A DNA stretch of 64,000 nucleotides from Corynespora cassiicola (taxonomy: Eukaryota; Ascomycota; Dothideomycetes; Pleosporales; Corynesporascaceae): the NCBI GenBank assembly GCA_022059125.1, contig JAEUWY010000006.1, forward strand, positions 124,001-188,000. Direction: 5' to 3'. Below the pieces are notes generated by a model. That model had not been told where the DNA came from, searched no databases, and worked only from the letters and a program-made list of their open reading frames with translations. This document shows, in pieces, positions 22,296 to 34,092 of this stretch (position 1 is the stretch's first letter; the number at the start of each line of letters is the position of its first letter). A program made the translations under genes and the position numbers.

Positions 22296-23973
22296 ATGTC
22301 ACCGGTCTACCGAAACACACAGCGCGCTCCTCTTTCTTGTACGGCCTGCGCAGCCAGAAAAGTCCGATGCAGCAAGGAAATACCATGCAGGACTTGTGTT
22401 GCCCGAGGATCTGCAGCTGATTGCAGACGCGAACTAGTGGTTGTTCGTGGTCGCATTCGAACTGCAGACATTCCAGCCTCGAGTCTATCGAATGCCGAAC
22501 TGCAACTGGAAAATTCGAGACTAGCTGCAATGATAACCAACGTTGACGCGACAGACGAGCCGGATGCGTCAGCCACCGACCTCACGGAACATTACGAAAG
22601 ACGATTATACATTGCAGTGGGGCAGTCCGGAGAAAAACGTACTGTTTCATCCCTTGGAGATATCATTATGCCATCAAAAGCGTGTAGTTTGTACTTGATC
22701 CACTTTTCCGAGATCTGGACTTCTTGGATACATTATGGCCTCTTTTTCCCACACTTCCGCGACGAACATGCACAGTTTTGGCATAATGACGGGGACTTGT
22801 CTCTGCAAGATCCTCTTTGGCTAGCAATCTACTTCGGGGTCCTGTCATCCACCTTGATATTCACAAACAAAGATGAGTTCTTAGAGAGCCGACCCCCCCT
22901 TGAGTCCCATGATGCGCTGCTCAAGAACTGGTACGATACAGCTCTCTATTTTTTGGACACTGCGGATTTCATGCAAAGGCTGGACATTCGCATAGTACGT
23001 GCGATTGTTATTTTGGGAATCGTGGCCACAAATGCCGGTGATACAATTCGGCACACGAACTTATGGGCGTACGGAATCCGAGTGGCGCAACAGCTCGGTC
23101 TTGGGTCAGACAGAGCTAACATGGGTGAGAGCGCGATACAACGAGAATCACGCAGGCGTTTATGGTGGACTTTGATCATCTGCGAGTGGATTCCAATACC
23201 CGGACGAGCACCATGCGTCAGTAACATTGACTTTGATTGCGATCTGCCGGCTGATATTGGTGACGGTCAGCTTCTGCAATCAATGGATAGAAGAAAACTC
23301 TCTGTTACGAAGGAGCCACGAGCGGTACAATATCACATCTGCATGAGCAAGATAGCAATCATTTGTTACCAGTTCCACTCAAAGATGCGACTTCGGCGGT
23401 GGTCTGCATCGGAGATTGCGGAATTTGTCCTCCAAGCAGATAATCAGCTTGCCAACCTTATCGATCAACTCCCACCTCACTTACAGAACGACGAACTCGA
23501 GACTGTGGAGACACGTGATCGCGATACCCATCGACCGTGGATACCGTACCAAAAGACTAGCTTGGCAATGGTCATCTTGTACTATCGCCTTGCCGTGAAC
23601 CGAATCCTCCAATCTCATTGGTTAAAGGGCTCTGCAAATTATGCTCGTGCAAGATCGGTTTGCCTGTCATGCGCCATGGGTATCGTCAATTCTGCAGTCA
23701 CATGTAGGAATATATCGTCACGGATGCGATCCTGGTAAGCTTTTGCTTCCGCCTCTGATCAATCACCCATTACTAAATGGTTTTAGGGCTTTTGCAATGG
23801 AGATATACTCGTCTGCAGTAACTTTAGCACTCGAGGTCCAGGGGAGCGAGGAGCAGAACGAACATTACACTCTTGCAATCTTAGAATGCAAGAAATTTCT
23901 AATGGGAGTAAAGGATCAAAACAAGCTGGCGAGTGTTGCGTTGGACATGCTTAACGATTTAATACAAGGCTAA
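22296..23973 (+). CDS. Zn2Cys6 fungal transcription factor
   Basis: The model is join(22296..23734, 23787..23973), 541 residues. The N-terminus has the binuclear zinc cluster C-x2-C-x6-C-x5-C-x2-C-x8-C (cysteines ~15, 18, 25, 31, 34, 43), the DNA-binding domain of fungal-specific regulators. The middle part carries the fungal_trans regulatory domain: WLAIYFGVLSSTLIF, then WAYGIRVAQQLGLGSDR, then RRRLWWTLIICEW, the usual fungal_trans signature. The intron at 23735-23786 lies near the C-terminus; reading through gives a stop directly after the donor, and splicing adds 62 residues. As the first gene of a block with a dehydrogenase, an epoxide hydrolase and a transporter, it is a good candidate for a local pathway regulator, though this is inferred from position only. 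Confidence 0.9.
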
Positions 23974-24743
23974 ATTTCTGTAAAGATATCGATTTTAATC
24001 TAAAGAAAAAACTAGATAGAGATTTCGCTCTAGCTAGATTAATTCTAGGGTCATTAAAGTGTATTTTTTAGCCAAGATCAGTGATTTGAGGGAATTCCTG
24101 TATCTCCAAATCGAGTTCGCTATTATGCAGAACCCCATCCATTCTCTCCGTGAAAATTCTCTTCGGAAACATACAGAAACTGCATTTTGTATAACCTCCT
24201 ACAAGAAGAATTCAATCTGTGGCATTGCAGTTTCAGTACCCCGCAACTTCAGAATGGAGGATGCGGCAATCGAGATAGTACAGTCAGTCAAACAGACGAA
24301 GAACAGATGACTATTATGTTCTTGATATTTTACCCGCAATGATTATTGGCCCGTAGTGTATCAAGCTCTGTTTCTCTTTGAGGCCACAGGTTTTGTAGAT
24401 GGCCTTTTATTTGGGGTGCTTTGATGCGCAATGGTACCGAGGAAGGCTTTGGCGCACAAGCTAATGAAACTTACCATTTCCAAGCCCACAAATGATGCAA
24501 AGCCACTCACGAGGCACCAGGTAGTTTGCGCTTGTAATTTCCAGGTTTAGCAGGCTTTTGCGCATATGACGACTTAACTTGGATCTCGGGAATAAGCAAG
24601 GAAGGTGATAACAACCGATGGAAACTACAACTTGGCTGCATTTTAAGTTATGTTGACCCGCACATCTTCCACCAGAAAAAAATTCTCAATCTTTACATCA
24701 TACTTTTCCAACAATTCGAATTATTCTCTCTTGAAATTGCAAA
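23974..24743. other. AT-rich intergenic region with an imperfect palindrome
   Basis: 24012-24037 reads nearly the same on both strands (CTAG.TAGAG arms around a TTTCG core). The rest holds no coding signal. The last ~80 bases are the leader of the dehydrogenase gene. Confidence 0.5.
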
Positions 24744-25720
24744 ATGACATCTTTGAAGGGGCAGACTGCACTAATTGTATGTCCATACCTGTCATGCTCA
24801 CGAGTTTGGAGCCCTAACATACAGTGCTAGACCGGTGCCTCCATGGGCATTGGAGAGGCAATTGCTTTGTCGCTTGCAAAAGAAGGAGTTAATCTTGTGC
24901 TGGTCTCCAGAAGCAAGGTATGGTCGCTACTTCATGCTTCAACGAGTTGGTGAATTGACCAAACAGGATAAACTGGACAAGGTGAAAGAGTCGATCGTTG
25001 AGAAATACGCAGACGTCAAGGTTCTGGTTTTCGCCGTCGACATTCAAAATCACGCAGATGTTGATGCTGCAGTGGCGCGTGCAGTGGAGCAACTAGGCAC
25101 CATCGATATATTGATTAATAATGTGCGTTCAAGCGCTCGTATTGCCCCTCCCGAAGACATCACTGACCGCAAACTTGTAATAGGCTGGACTTGCGCTCGG
25201 AGCACCTGCGAAATTCTGGGAGCTGCCTGTAGAACTCATCAACCAAATGACCGGCACCAACATCGCAGGAGTCATGTACACTACCCACTCTGTGCTGAAC
25301 AGGACTATGTGGCCCCGCAAGCAAGGAACCATCATCAACATATCATCGGTCACTGGATTGGAATGCCCTCCATTCCCTGGTGAAGCCGTGTATCACGCCA
25401 GCAAGGCATGCCTCGAGGGATTCAGCAATAGCTTGCGAATGGAGACTGCGGGGTCAGACATTCGGGTACTTGTGCTGCGCCCCGGCTGCGTCGCAACGCA
25501 TTTCCATCTGCAGCGGGTCAAGTATGATCAGGACGCCATGGACGAGTTTTTCTATGGCTACGAGCCGCTTGTTTCTGAAGATCTTGCCGACTCGATCCTG
25601 TTCATGCTCAGTCGAACTGGCCGGACCTCGATCAAGGCGTTGGACTGCGTGCCGACGGCGCAGCGCGCGCTAACCTGTTTTGATCGCGAATGGAACGAAA
25701 GGCACAAGCAGAAAGCCTAG
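24744..25720 (+). CDS. Short-chain dehydrogenase/reductase (SDR)
   Basis: The model is join(24744..24776, 24831..24917, 24967..25122, 25184..25720), 270 residues, a standard classical SDR length. It is an NAD(P)-dependent oxidoreductase acting on alcohol or carbonyl groups; the substrate is unknown. The cofactor motif TGASMGIG starts exon 2 (residues 12-19). NNAG spans the exon 3/exon 4 junction. The catalytic Ser lies in INISSVTG and the YxxxK pair is in YHASK; PGCVATHF follows as the usual PG motif. Each exon boundary falls in phase 0 and the motifs only appear intact after splicing, which supports the model. It lies on the same strand as the regulator, 770 bp upstream, and converges with the epoxide hydrolase gene. 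Confidence 0.93.
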
Positions 25721-26776
25721 TCTATAGAATATAGTCCAAAGTTGTTTAATCATTCATGATCAGAAGAGCACGTGCGGAAAGAAGCTGCGAATTTCCGGTT
25801 CAATAAAAGTGGTGTGCGAACCGCAGGAAGCGAAATTCAGTCGATCGTCACGACGTGAGAATTCATACATTTGTTTGTGTCCTAGGTCGGTATTTGACGA
25901 ATAAATAAATGTCAGGAAGATGGTGGTGTGTCAAAGGTGAACGTCAACTAAGAAATTTGGCCTGGATTTACCCTCAGACCGTTGGTTGTGGTGATGATGT
26001 CATGACAAACAACGCTTATTTTCACGAGAGATTCAGGATCCACCATCAGATTTTGAAGAACCCACCGTCATGTATGAGTACTGAGTCAAATAGCCACCCG
26101 TCCCACCGAGTGACATTTGTCAGCAACCCCAGGCGGGTAATTATCTACGCTCTGTTCAGTGATAGCGGTCTGGGCATTAGTTGCTACACCTCTAAGCGTT
26201 TAGCGCGCTATTTTATTGCCGCACGTTGATTTTAGCAGGGAACATGAACTGCAGAATGCGATACTGTCCCAATCAGGAACTGGTCAGTCAATTCGCACAG
26301 CGAATGACCTGATCATAACCTGCGTCTTGTGCGTAAATGTGACCAAGTTCTTGGCATCCGGGATTGGCAGCTAGATTCGGTTCTGACTTGTTCAAAGTGA
26401 CAGCAGTCTCTTTACCGAGACTGAGTCAGAGCTGATCATAATGCAGTCGGATGATAGTATCGTGAGGGCACTTGGTGCAGGGTAATAAACTAACATGCGC
26501 TTAAATTGTCTGCCTTGGGTTGTGTTTTAGCTTGCAAAAGTGCCTAGAGTCATCTAGACATCTGATTCGGTGCTATCTTCGGAGGGGGGTTTACTTGCCT
26601 CAAGAGAGAAACAAGATGATCTAAGTAAATCAGAGCTTCGATATGTGTTTGATTTGGTGGGTGGCTTTATTCGGCTTCAACTATGCAAGTGCATATGTTT
26701 TTATGCAAGCAAGCGTCATGTACCTTGATAGTAAGAAGTCATCACTATGCAAGAAATCTATTCTGAATATGAGGAA
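25721..26776. other. AT-rich convergent intergenic region
   Basis: This 1.06-kb gap between the dehydrogenase and epoxide hydrolase 3' ends has no coding signal. Longest frame 106 codons without features. Confidence 0.55.
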
Positions 26777-28203
26777 CTAATAAGTTTTCGAACTACCAAA
26801 TACAGGACCAGTTTTACTATAGAATTCAGCCACGTCTGTGGCAAGAGCATCAGGCCGCTCCCATGCGATAAAGTGTCCACCCCTGCTGTGTTGTTTCCAG
26901 TACTTTATGTTGCACGATTCGGAAACCCAGTCACGGGGATAGAGCCAGAGCTAATTACATGGTCAGCTACACCAAAAAAATTGGACAGTCTCCTACCTCC
27001 TTGGGGAACAATGATCCTCCCACTGGCTGAGAGATGTATCTTCCCAACATACTAGACGAATCATTGTTCAGGACCTCCTGAGCCTCCTTGTAAATTTGCA
27101 TCGCTGCACTGGGGCTACCTTGATAATGGATGAAAGCCCAATGAATCAGTTCTTCTGGCGTCCATGGATAGTTATCCGTCCATGCTTTGAGCTTTCCGAT
27201 GAACCAGGCCAGCATCCCTACTGGAGAGTCGTGAAAAGCGTATCCAAGGGTGACTGGTTTGGTTTCTTGGATTCTTTGATAGCCGCGCTGAAGAAACAGC
27301 AATTAGCAAGGCTCATTGAACGTCGAGATCACAATCAAAGGCGTACCTCTTCGGTCGCAAACCAGTTGGTCCGCTCCAAGTTCTTGATCTCTTGTTCACT
27401 ATATTCATTTGCAATGTATCGTGCATACTTTTCAGGGGCTTTCTTCTCGTCCGGTGGCAAAGCCAGGAACATGTTGATGTGGATTGCGAGTACATGATTC
27501 GGGTGGTTGAGGGCCATGTATCGAACGACAGACGATCCCCAATCTCCTCCCTATGTTCTTTTAGAATCCTGACTCAATTCGCGCTTCCGACCTCATCTGG
27601 AATCAAGGGTAAAGTAATCTTACCTGGCAGACATATCGATCATAACCCAGTCTGTTCATCAGCTGATCAAAACATTCGGCATGCTGGGCGAGACCGAAAC
27701 CAGACTTCTTGGAGTATGCACTGAAACCATAACCAGGAAGAGAAGGGGCAACTACATGAAAAGCCTGCCTTCCGTCTTCAGGCTCGGTCAGTAAAGGAAT
27801 CAATTTGAGGGATTCGAGAAAAGAGCCTGGCCTGACTCGAGATTAGCCGAGCTCCACCAGCAAACCAGAGTCAGACCTACCAGCCGTGCACAAAGAGTAA
27901 TGGAATCGCATCGGGTTTGGATGAACGATGATGAAGAAAATGAATATCGAGAGGCTCAAACCCAGAGACGGTTATTGTTGTCTGGAAATTGTTGAAGGTG
28001 TTCAGGTGCCGCTCAAACTTCCTCCAGTCGTATTCGTCACGCCAAAACTCAACGACCTTCTTAAACGCAGCATGTCCCACCTCGAGATCATTCCACTCGG
28101 CATCATCCATACCGTTGTCCAGTCGAGCATACTTCAGCTTCAGCTTCGTGCCCTCGATGAGGCTCTCAGGTAACGAAATCTCAAAGGGACGGATATCGGC
28201 CAT
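26777..28203 (-). CDS. Epoxide hydrolase, microsomal-type (EHN domain plus alpha/beta hydrolase)
   Basis: The model is complement(join(26777..26950, 26997..27287, 27347..27550, 27624..27831, 27881..28203)), 399 residues. It would open epoxides to vicinal diols. Residues ~4-108 are the epoxide hydrolase N-terminal domain (ISLPESLIEGTKLKLKYARL; DWRKFERHLNTFNNF), and the HGWPGS oxyanion motif is created across the first intron. The nucleophile is the Asp of GGDWGS at the start of exon 3, and the catalytic His is in GGHFIAWERP in the last exon. Cap-domain tyrosines are available but not assigned. There is no N-terminal membrane anchor, unlike mammalian mEH, so a soluble form is likely. All five exons join in phase 0 or complementary phases. 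It is divergently arranged with the transporter at 28659. Confidence 0.94.
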
Positions 28204-28658
28204 GTTGGAGGGGTGTGAGATTCACACGATAAAAAAGGGCAAATGAAGAGAGTGATTCTGCTCGATCACCATGGATATCTCCTCTAGCTCTATGTGCGTT
28301 CAATTTGGTACCATTATAATAATGATGTAACTAAAGTGCGCTAGCCAAACCTTGTCGGCGGGTCTGGCTGAACGTGCGTTGTACTTCCTTACTGACCTTT
28401 TTGGGCATGACAAGCGCACTACGCTACACTTGCATTATTTCGGAGATATTTCCTGGGTGGAGACAGTAGCATGCATCTCCAACGATGCACCCCACGTTTC
28501 CCCAGACTCTCGCGACGCTCAAAGACCCATCAAGACTCCATAGCCGCGTGACATTGATATATACCTCCACCGCAGGCTCAAAGTCTTTGAAATCCATTCA
28601 ATCGAGAAATTTATACCTACTGAAATCTGCATTTCAATATAGTTGATCCACCGACAGC
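28204..28658. promoter_or_regulatory. Divergent promoter between epoxide hydrolase and transporter
   Basis: 455 bp separate two divergent starts, which would let one regulator control both genes. A CGG-type triplet occurs near 28356-28361 (GTCGGCGGGTC), compatible with Zn2Cys6 binding, but no defined pair could be assigned. Confidence 0.4.
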
Positions 28659-30705
28659 ATGAAGCTCCTTCCGACGCGACGGTTTGCCTGTGTAGGTCAA
28701 GGTCAGACAGTTATTAATGCCGTCGCTTTCGCCTCAGGCCTTGGAATGTTGGTTTGTTCTCCCAATGATACTCTTCAGTCATAATATTGGCTCACATGGA
28801 TTTAGCTATTGGGATATGATCAAGGCGTGATGGCTGGCCTTATCGGGTCTGAGGGTACCCCTTTTAGCAACACCTTCAACAACCCCGATGCCACAACATT
28901 GGGGATCATGGTTGGTAAGTCTAAAAGTTCAGGAAGTTCAGCTTGTTATACATCTATTAAAATTCTAAAGCCATTTACGAGATTGGTTGCTTTTTTGGGG
29001 CCGTGTTCTCATTTTCCAGGGGCGACTACTATAGCCGTCGCACCTGTATGGTGATCGGAATCATCGTCATGGCGATTGGAGCAGCAGTTCAAACTGCTGC
29101 GTTCAACATGGGCCAACTAATCGCTGGTCGCATCATAACAGGCCTGGTTCGTCTTCCCCGATGCCACTGACGATGTCACTTCGCTGATAGGTGGAATTAT
29201 CAGGGCAACGGCTTGAACTTTTCAACGATACCCACCTGGGCTTCTGAGATCTCCGGGCATGAAGAGAGAGGCAGAATCGCTGCATTCAATGGCTGGCTGA
29301 TAATCTGGGGCGTTGTCATCGCTTACTGGTAAGTCGCAACGTCAGTCACATTCCCACTTTTCTGATTGTAATCTAGGGTTGACTACGGCTGTGCCAACTA
29401 TGTGACGGACATGCAGTTTCGATTTCCCATCGGTAATTTTCCCCATACCATATATAGAATTGCAAATATTGTGAGTTCTGACGCTTCATTAGCTTTACAA
29501 ATCCTATTTGGTTTGTTGATGGCTTTGATGGTCATATGTAGGTTAACATCTCTTGCGATACCGGTCATTTTTGGTTGATCTTCGATATCTAGTCCTACCA
29601 GAGTCTCCAAGATGGCTTATAGCCCAAGGCAGAGATGCAGAAGCCAAGGCTGTTTTGGACTGGATTACTCCTCGCCCCAAAGACAACCCTGACGATCATG
29701 AGGCGGCCGTGCACAAGCTCTACGGCAGCATCATACACACACGAGAAGTCGAGAAGAGAATCGAAGGCGACGTAACATTTTCCGAACTATTTCATGGTGG
29801 TAAAATGCAAAATTGGCGCCGGATGGCTCTTTGTGCTGGGATCATGGCGTTTCAGCAGCTCAGCGGGTCAGTCAGCTCATGCGAATCACGTTCACATCAA
29901 TTATCTCAAGGCTGACACATTTCACTCCAGTATCAACCTTCTCACCTACTATATCTCCTATGTTCTCGAAAACTCGGTTGGGCTGGATCGGAATCTCTCA
30001 CTCCTGATTGGCGGCTTCAATGGACTTGAATATCTGGTGGCAGCCATGATACCCATGTGGACCATCGAAAAGATTGGGAGAAGGAAGTTGCTCCTCTTGA
30101 GCGCTTCAGGTCAGACCATATCCATGTGCATCCTGTCTGGTGCTATTTGGTATGTCACTGAAAAACCCGACGACCCCGCTAGTTATGGGATGGGCATTCT
30201 CGCCGTTGCCTGCTTCTTCCTTTTCAACACCTTCTACGCCCAAGGATTCCTTGCGATTCCTTTCTTCTATCCTGCTGAGATTACAAACCTGCGCACCCGA
30301 AGCCGCGGCGTTTCTCTTTCGGTGATGAGTAACTGGATCTTCACATTCTTGGTGGTGATGATCACGCCAGTTGCTACCGCCAATATTGGCTGGAGGTATG
30401 TATCGCCCTTCTGTTGCCATCGTTAGGCAGCGTTGACAAACCGTAGGACCTATGTCATATTTGCCGTGCTCAATGCAGCCTTCATCCCCATGATCTACCT
30501 CTTCTTGCCGGAGACGGCAGGTTTGTCATTGGAAGCTCTCGACAACATCTTCGACTGTGGCGGAATTACTAGGGGTGCGCTCAACAAGACGCATCGGCGA
30601 AGGATGCTCGAAATGTCTAACAAGCTAGAGCAAGAGAACCCAGAATTTCTTGAATCATGCAAGAAAAGTGCGGAAATGATTGCAGTGGAGAGGCTAGACA
30701 ATTAA
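28659..30705 (+). CDS. Sugar-porter family MFS transporter
   Basis: The model is join(28659..28751, 28806..28914, 28971..29146, 29204..29328, 29377..29432, 29493..29537, 29593..29866, 29931..30395, 30447..30705), 533 residues. The SP-family signatures are all present after splicing: LLGYDQGVMAGL in helix 1, the GRIITGLGNG motif across an exon junction, LPESPRWL after helix 6, FQQLSGINLLTYY in helix 7 and IPMIYLFLPETAGLSLEALD at the end of helix 12. Such proteins move hexoses, disaccharides or polyols such as quinate across the plasma membrane; the substrate is not evident. Nine exons, with two of only 56 and 45 nt, is unusually fragmented for this window. The donor at 29147 (GTTCGT) is weak. 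Shares a divergent promoter region with the epoxide hydrolase. Confidence 0.93.
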
Positions 30706-32899
30706 GAAGCGAACTGGTTTCTGCACAGCATGGAAAGTCACTGAAGCACGTTTTGCGTAGCCTTGCTTCTCTGTACCTGTCGGAACAATGATCCGACAAA
30801 GATAGGTGACTGGCTGGGAGTTTATTTCCGAAGGACATTTATGCAGCTGAGGCTTCTGTAGTCAGATTTCAGAACATGGTTCAAAGTTTCGACACGATCA
30901 TTTGATCTGACATGGCGTACTGGACGTGACAAGATTTAAGAGAGACATGCCATGGGATGCTTGTCTAAACGCATGATTTGTTGATGCAAACTAATATGGA
31001 ACACGGACATTCCAATGTCGAGTATTCTAGCATGCACAGGAACCAAAGTTTACTGTGTGCACCACAAATCCAATTCGGCATATGGTTGTTCTATTTCAAG
31101 GGTAACGCATGGCACTAGCCTCCTCGAATCGTTCACGCCTAAATATATCGAGATCCAGATATCTGGAAAGTGTCAGTCAAAAGCAAGGCGGTGCCCTATC
31201 ACCTCGTCAGGCACCGTGTTTGATCGCCGGCGGCGTATCAGATGCTTCTCCATGTTTCCCAATCGGGTTAGGCTAAAACACGGTGCAGTTTGGGGTGGGC
31301 ATCATGTGCTTGTTGGCCTCGCCGCAAGCAACATCAGGCGACGCTTGTTCCATATCTCGGTATCCTCTCCGTTGTCCCTCGTGTCCTTCGTTAGCCTTGA
31401 CAGTTCTTGGCAAATCTACCGCCGCCGTCCCAAAGCGCATCTTTTGGAAGATGACGAATTCCACTTGGTTACCGAAATGTGGGTTAGAAAGGTGGCTGAA
31501 GGATGTCGTGAAGAGCCTGGGCGACTTATGGTAAAAGATGGCCTGGATCTACGCCAGCTATGACGATGTCCTGCCTCAAACCTGATCACCAGCGTAGCAA
31601 CTCCTGTTCCAGCCTCACCAAGGCTCGCAGCCGCGTAATACGAGGGCCGGGCTCCACAGACTCACAATCGACGGTCTACGGCCTGGGCGTAGTGGTTATC
31701 CACATTGGTATCATTTGAAGTCGTGCTACCCACTATTCCAGCAGAAGCAGGCCACAACACCAGCATGACCCAAACATGTGCTGCCATGAACGCAACAGAA
31801 AGCAGCGACACAGTGCGCGCGGGCTCCCACTTCCCGAGGATGCCTGCGGGCTTGTGCGAACCGTCGCGCCCGACAGAGATGGACATGTCGCGTCTTTGAC
31901 GATCCTCGCCTCGCGCCACCGGCCGCCAGGGGCCCTCTCCACCCGCTCCCATTAACCTTGGAGATCAATTAATAGCAATATACACTTCTTGGCAGGCACC
32001 ACAAAGAATCTTGACGATCTCTCTCAATGTGCCCGGCCCAGAGTGCCCAGAAACCTGGAAAGAAGGGCCCCTTTTGTCACACGTGGTGGTGCTGCTGCAT
32101 GCGACTCCAGCAGTCGCATCACGGCTCGGAGCTGTTTCAACCCGCCAGCGCCGACCCTGCTGCAACACGCTGCTCGCATCCGCCATCGGGCCGGATGGAT
32201 AGATCAGCGAGAACCTCTTTTCATATTAGAGACTGTTGCGTCTCCACACCCAGATCCCCAGTCGCTATCCCGTGTCGCCGGTCTGCTTGCGTGCGTTGCT
32301 TTTCTCCGTTTTTCCTTTTCCTACCCGAGTCTATCTTTTAAACAAAAAACGTACATGATGAAGGCGTGCAAGCATTCCTGAGCACTTTGCTGCGCAGGAC
32401 TCGGTATGGCGCAGGCTGCTCTACAAAGACACACACCCTCCCGTCTCTGGCAGATGCGTAAAGAGGAGGGAGCAGCAGGCTAAGAAAAGAAAACGAAAAA
32501 GATTTTGTCCGGATTAAAGCTGGTCTTTGTGCGGCAGAGCAACCACCGAGTGCGCGGTTTGGATGACGAGGTAAGATGAATGCGCTCGCATCCCTTTGTT
32601 CCATTCATGTCTTTGTCTCAAGCTGATGGCATCAAAGGAACGGCAAGCTCCGTCCGTCCACCATATCGTCTTGCGCAATACCATAGAACAGCGTGTGGCA
32701 AAAAAAGGGGGTTTAAGAGAAGGTGCATACATCGTACCACAGTCTGTCGTCCACAGACACGGCGAGGCACCGTCGGAGAGGAACCCATCGAGGAAAAAGA
32801 ATAAAAGAAAATCCTATAACACCACAAAGACCACGAGGAACAACTAAACTAATATCCTAATCACCATCTTATCCTTCCACCGAAGCGTCGTCGGCCGCA
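30706..32899. other. Long intergenic region, no supported gene
   Basis: A plus frame at 31015-31563 (182 codons) is Arg/Ser/His-rich without domain features and is probably not coding. The segment 31600-32300 is GC-rich with overlapping frames on both strands. The last few hundred bases probably contain the long leader of the secreted-protein gene. Confidence 0.5.
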
Positions 32900-33505
32900 A
32901 TGCACCTTCAGAACCTAGCCGGCCCTCTCCTCACCGTCTTCCTCGCTCATCTCCTCCTGATCCCCTCGACCTCCGCCGCCCCCAGTCATCTCCACCGCCG
33001 CGGCCTCCCCGGTGCAGTCTACATCTGCACGGGGCCCAACTTTACGGGAGACTGCGGATGGCTCATGCCCAACAGCGGCTCCTGCCACATCGCCGGCACC
33101 GGCGAAAACACGCCGCAATCCGTCGGTCCGGATCCGGGCGGCTCCTGCGTCCTGTTCGAAAAGGCCGACTGCACAGGGAACCAGGAGCTCACGCTCCGGT
33201 TCCCCGGACAAGGAGGCGATCTGCCAACGTTTGGGGGGGTCAAGTGCTTTGCGGATGGGCAGCCGCGAGATGATGGGGCGGGCATCGTGCAGAATGGGGG
33301 TGCGGCCGGGAGCGGAATTGCAGCAAGTGCTGCGAGTGGACTTGCAGGGGCGGGGTTTGGACCGCAGGCGGCGGAGGTGGACGTCAGGCTCGCGGGAGGT
33401 ATTGGGAGTGTGGATCGCAAGGAAGTGCAGCAGCAAGTCGAGGCCATGGAGGCGGATGGGTTCTCGCAGGGCATGATTGGGTTGAAGAAGGGTGTTTATT
33501 ACTGA
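32900..33505 (+). CDS. Small secreted cysteine-containing protein with Kex2-like propeptide site
   Basis: A single exon of 201 residues. Residues 1-~27 form a clear signal peptide (LLTVFLAHLLLIPSTSAA), followed by SHLHRR, a dibasic site suited to Kex2 cleavage before GLPGAVYICTG. The mature part has six cysteines in its first ~85 residues (ICTG, DCGW, SCHI, SCVL, DCTG, KCFA), pairing as three potential disulfides. The YICTGPNFTGDC and EKADCTGNQELTL segments repeat a C-TG/TG-C pattern seen in small beta-rich secreted fungal proteins. The C-terminal ~90 residues are Gly/Ala-rich then charged, without cysteine. No enzyme motif is present. It could be a cell-wall-associated or effector-type protein; function unknown. 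Confidence 0.82.
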   Translation: MHLQNLAGPLLTVFLAHLLLIPSTSAAPSHLHRRGLPGAVYICTGPNFTGDCGWLMPNSGSCHIAGTGENTPQSVGPDPGGSCVLFEKADCTGNQELTLRFPGQGGDLPTFGGVKCFADGQPRDDGAGIVQNGGAAGSGIAASAASGLAGAGFGPQAAEVDVRLAGGIGSVDRKEVQQQVEAMEADGFSQGMIGLKKGVYY

Positions 33506-34092
33506 GGGCCCGCGAGCGGGTGGATGGATACAGTGGACTGGTCTTCGTTTCTTCTACGATCGTTATGCCTTTTTCTTTCTACTATTCTTTATTCATTTCA
33601 TGTATTTTATTGCTAGTATCTATCCATTTTCCAGCTGCGGCACATGTGTTGGCTGGGTCTTTTGCAATTTCGCTCTGGAGAGTAGATCGATTCATTCGTG
33701 CATGTTCGGGAGAACTTTTGCTGGAGCAAGATAATAGCAAGTGATCCTCTGGAAAGGACATGTACACCGGGCGGTTGTCAGTAGGCACTTCCTATGTTCC
33801 TCATCACCGTCTTTTCATCCTCCTTCAAATTACGATGAGTCATGTATTCCTACCAATAATGCCTTTCAAAGCACTGTTCTGTTGTGGTTGTTTGATGTTT
33901 GCATCAATATGTGGATGTGGGCTATTACACGCCCTACGCGCTGAGGAGCCACGTGAGTACCAGTCATCGCATTCTTGCCCCGCCCAGAGCTACCAGTCAT
34001 CATTTATCTTTCAACTACCACCAAATCCAAACTTTCCAGTCGGAAATCTCGAGTCTCAAGAGTATTCCATTCCAAGTGGCTTTTGCAAGACA
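33506..34092. other. Intergenic region between secreted protein and GNAT gene
   Basis: The frame of the GNAT gene stays open upstream to 33760, but that extension is Cys/Phe-rich and not protein-like, so it is treated as leader. Confidence 0.5.

Noticed and set aside
31015..31563. 182-codon plus ORF
   Set aside because: No motif or splice extension, biased composition, and an overlapping ORF on the opposite strand.
33760..34092. N-terminal extension of the GNAT gene
   Set aside because: The sequence before Met 34093 is Cys/Phe-rich and unlike the family; the domain starts shortly after 34093.
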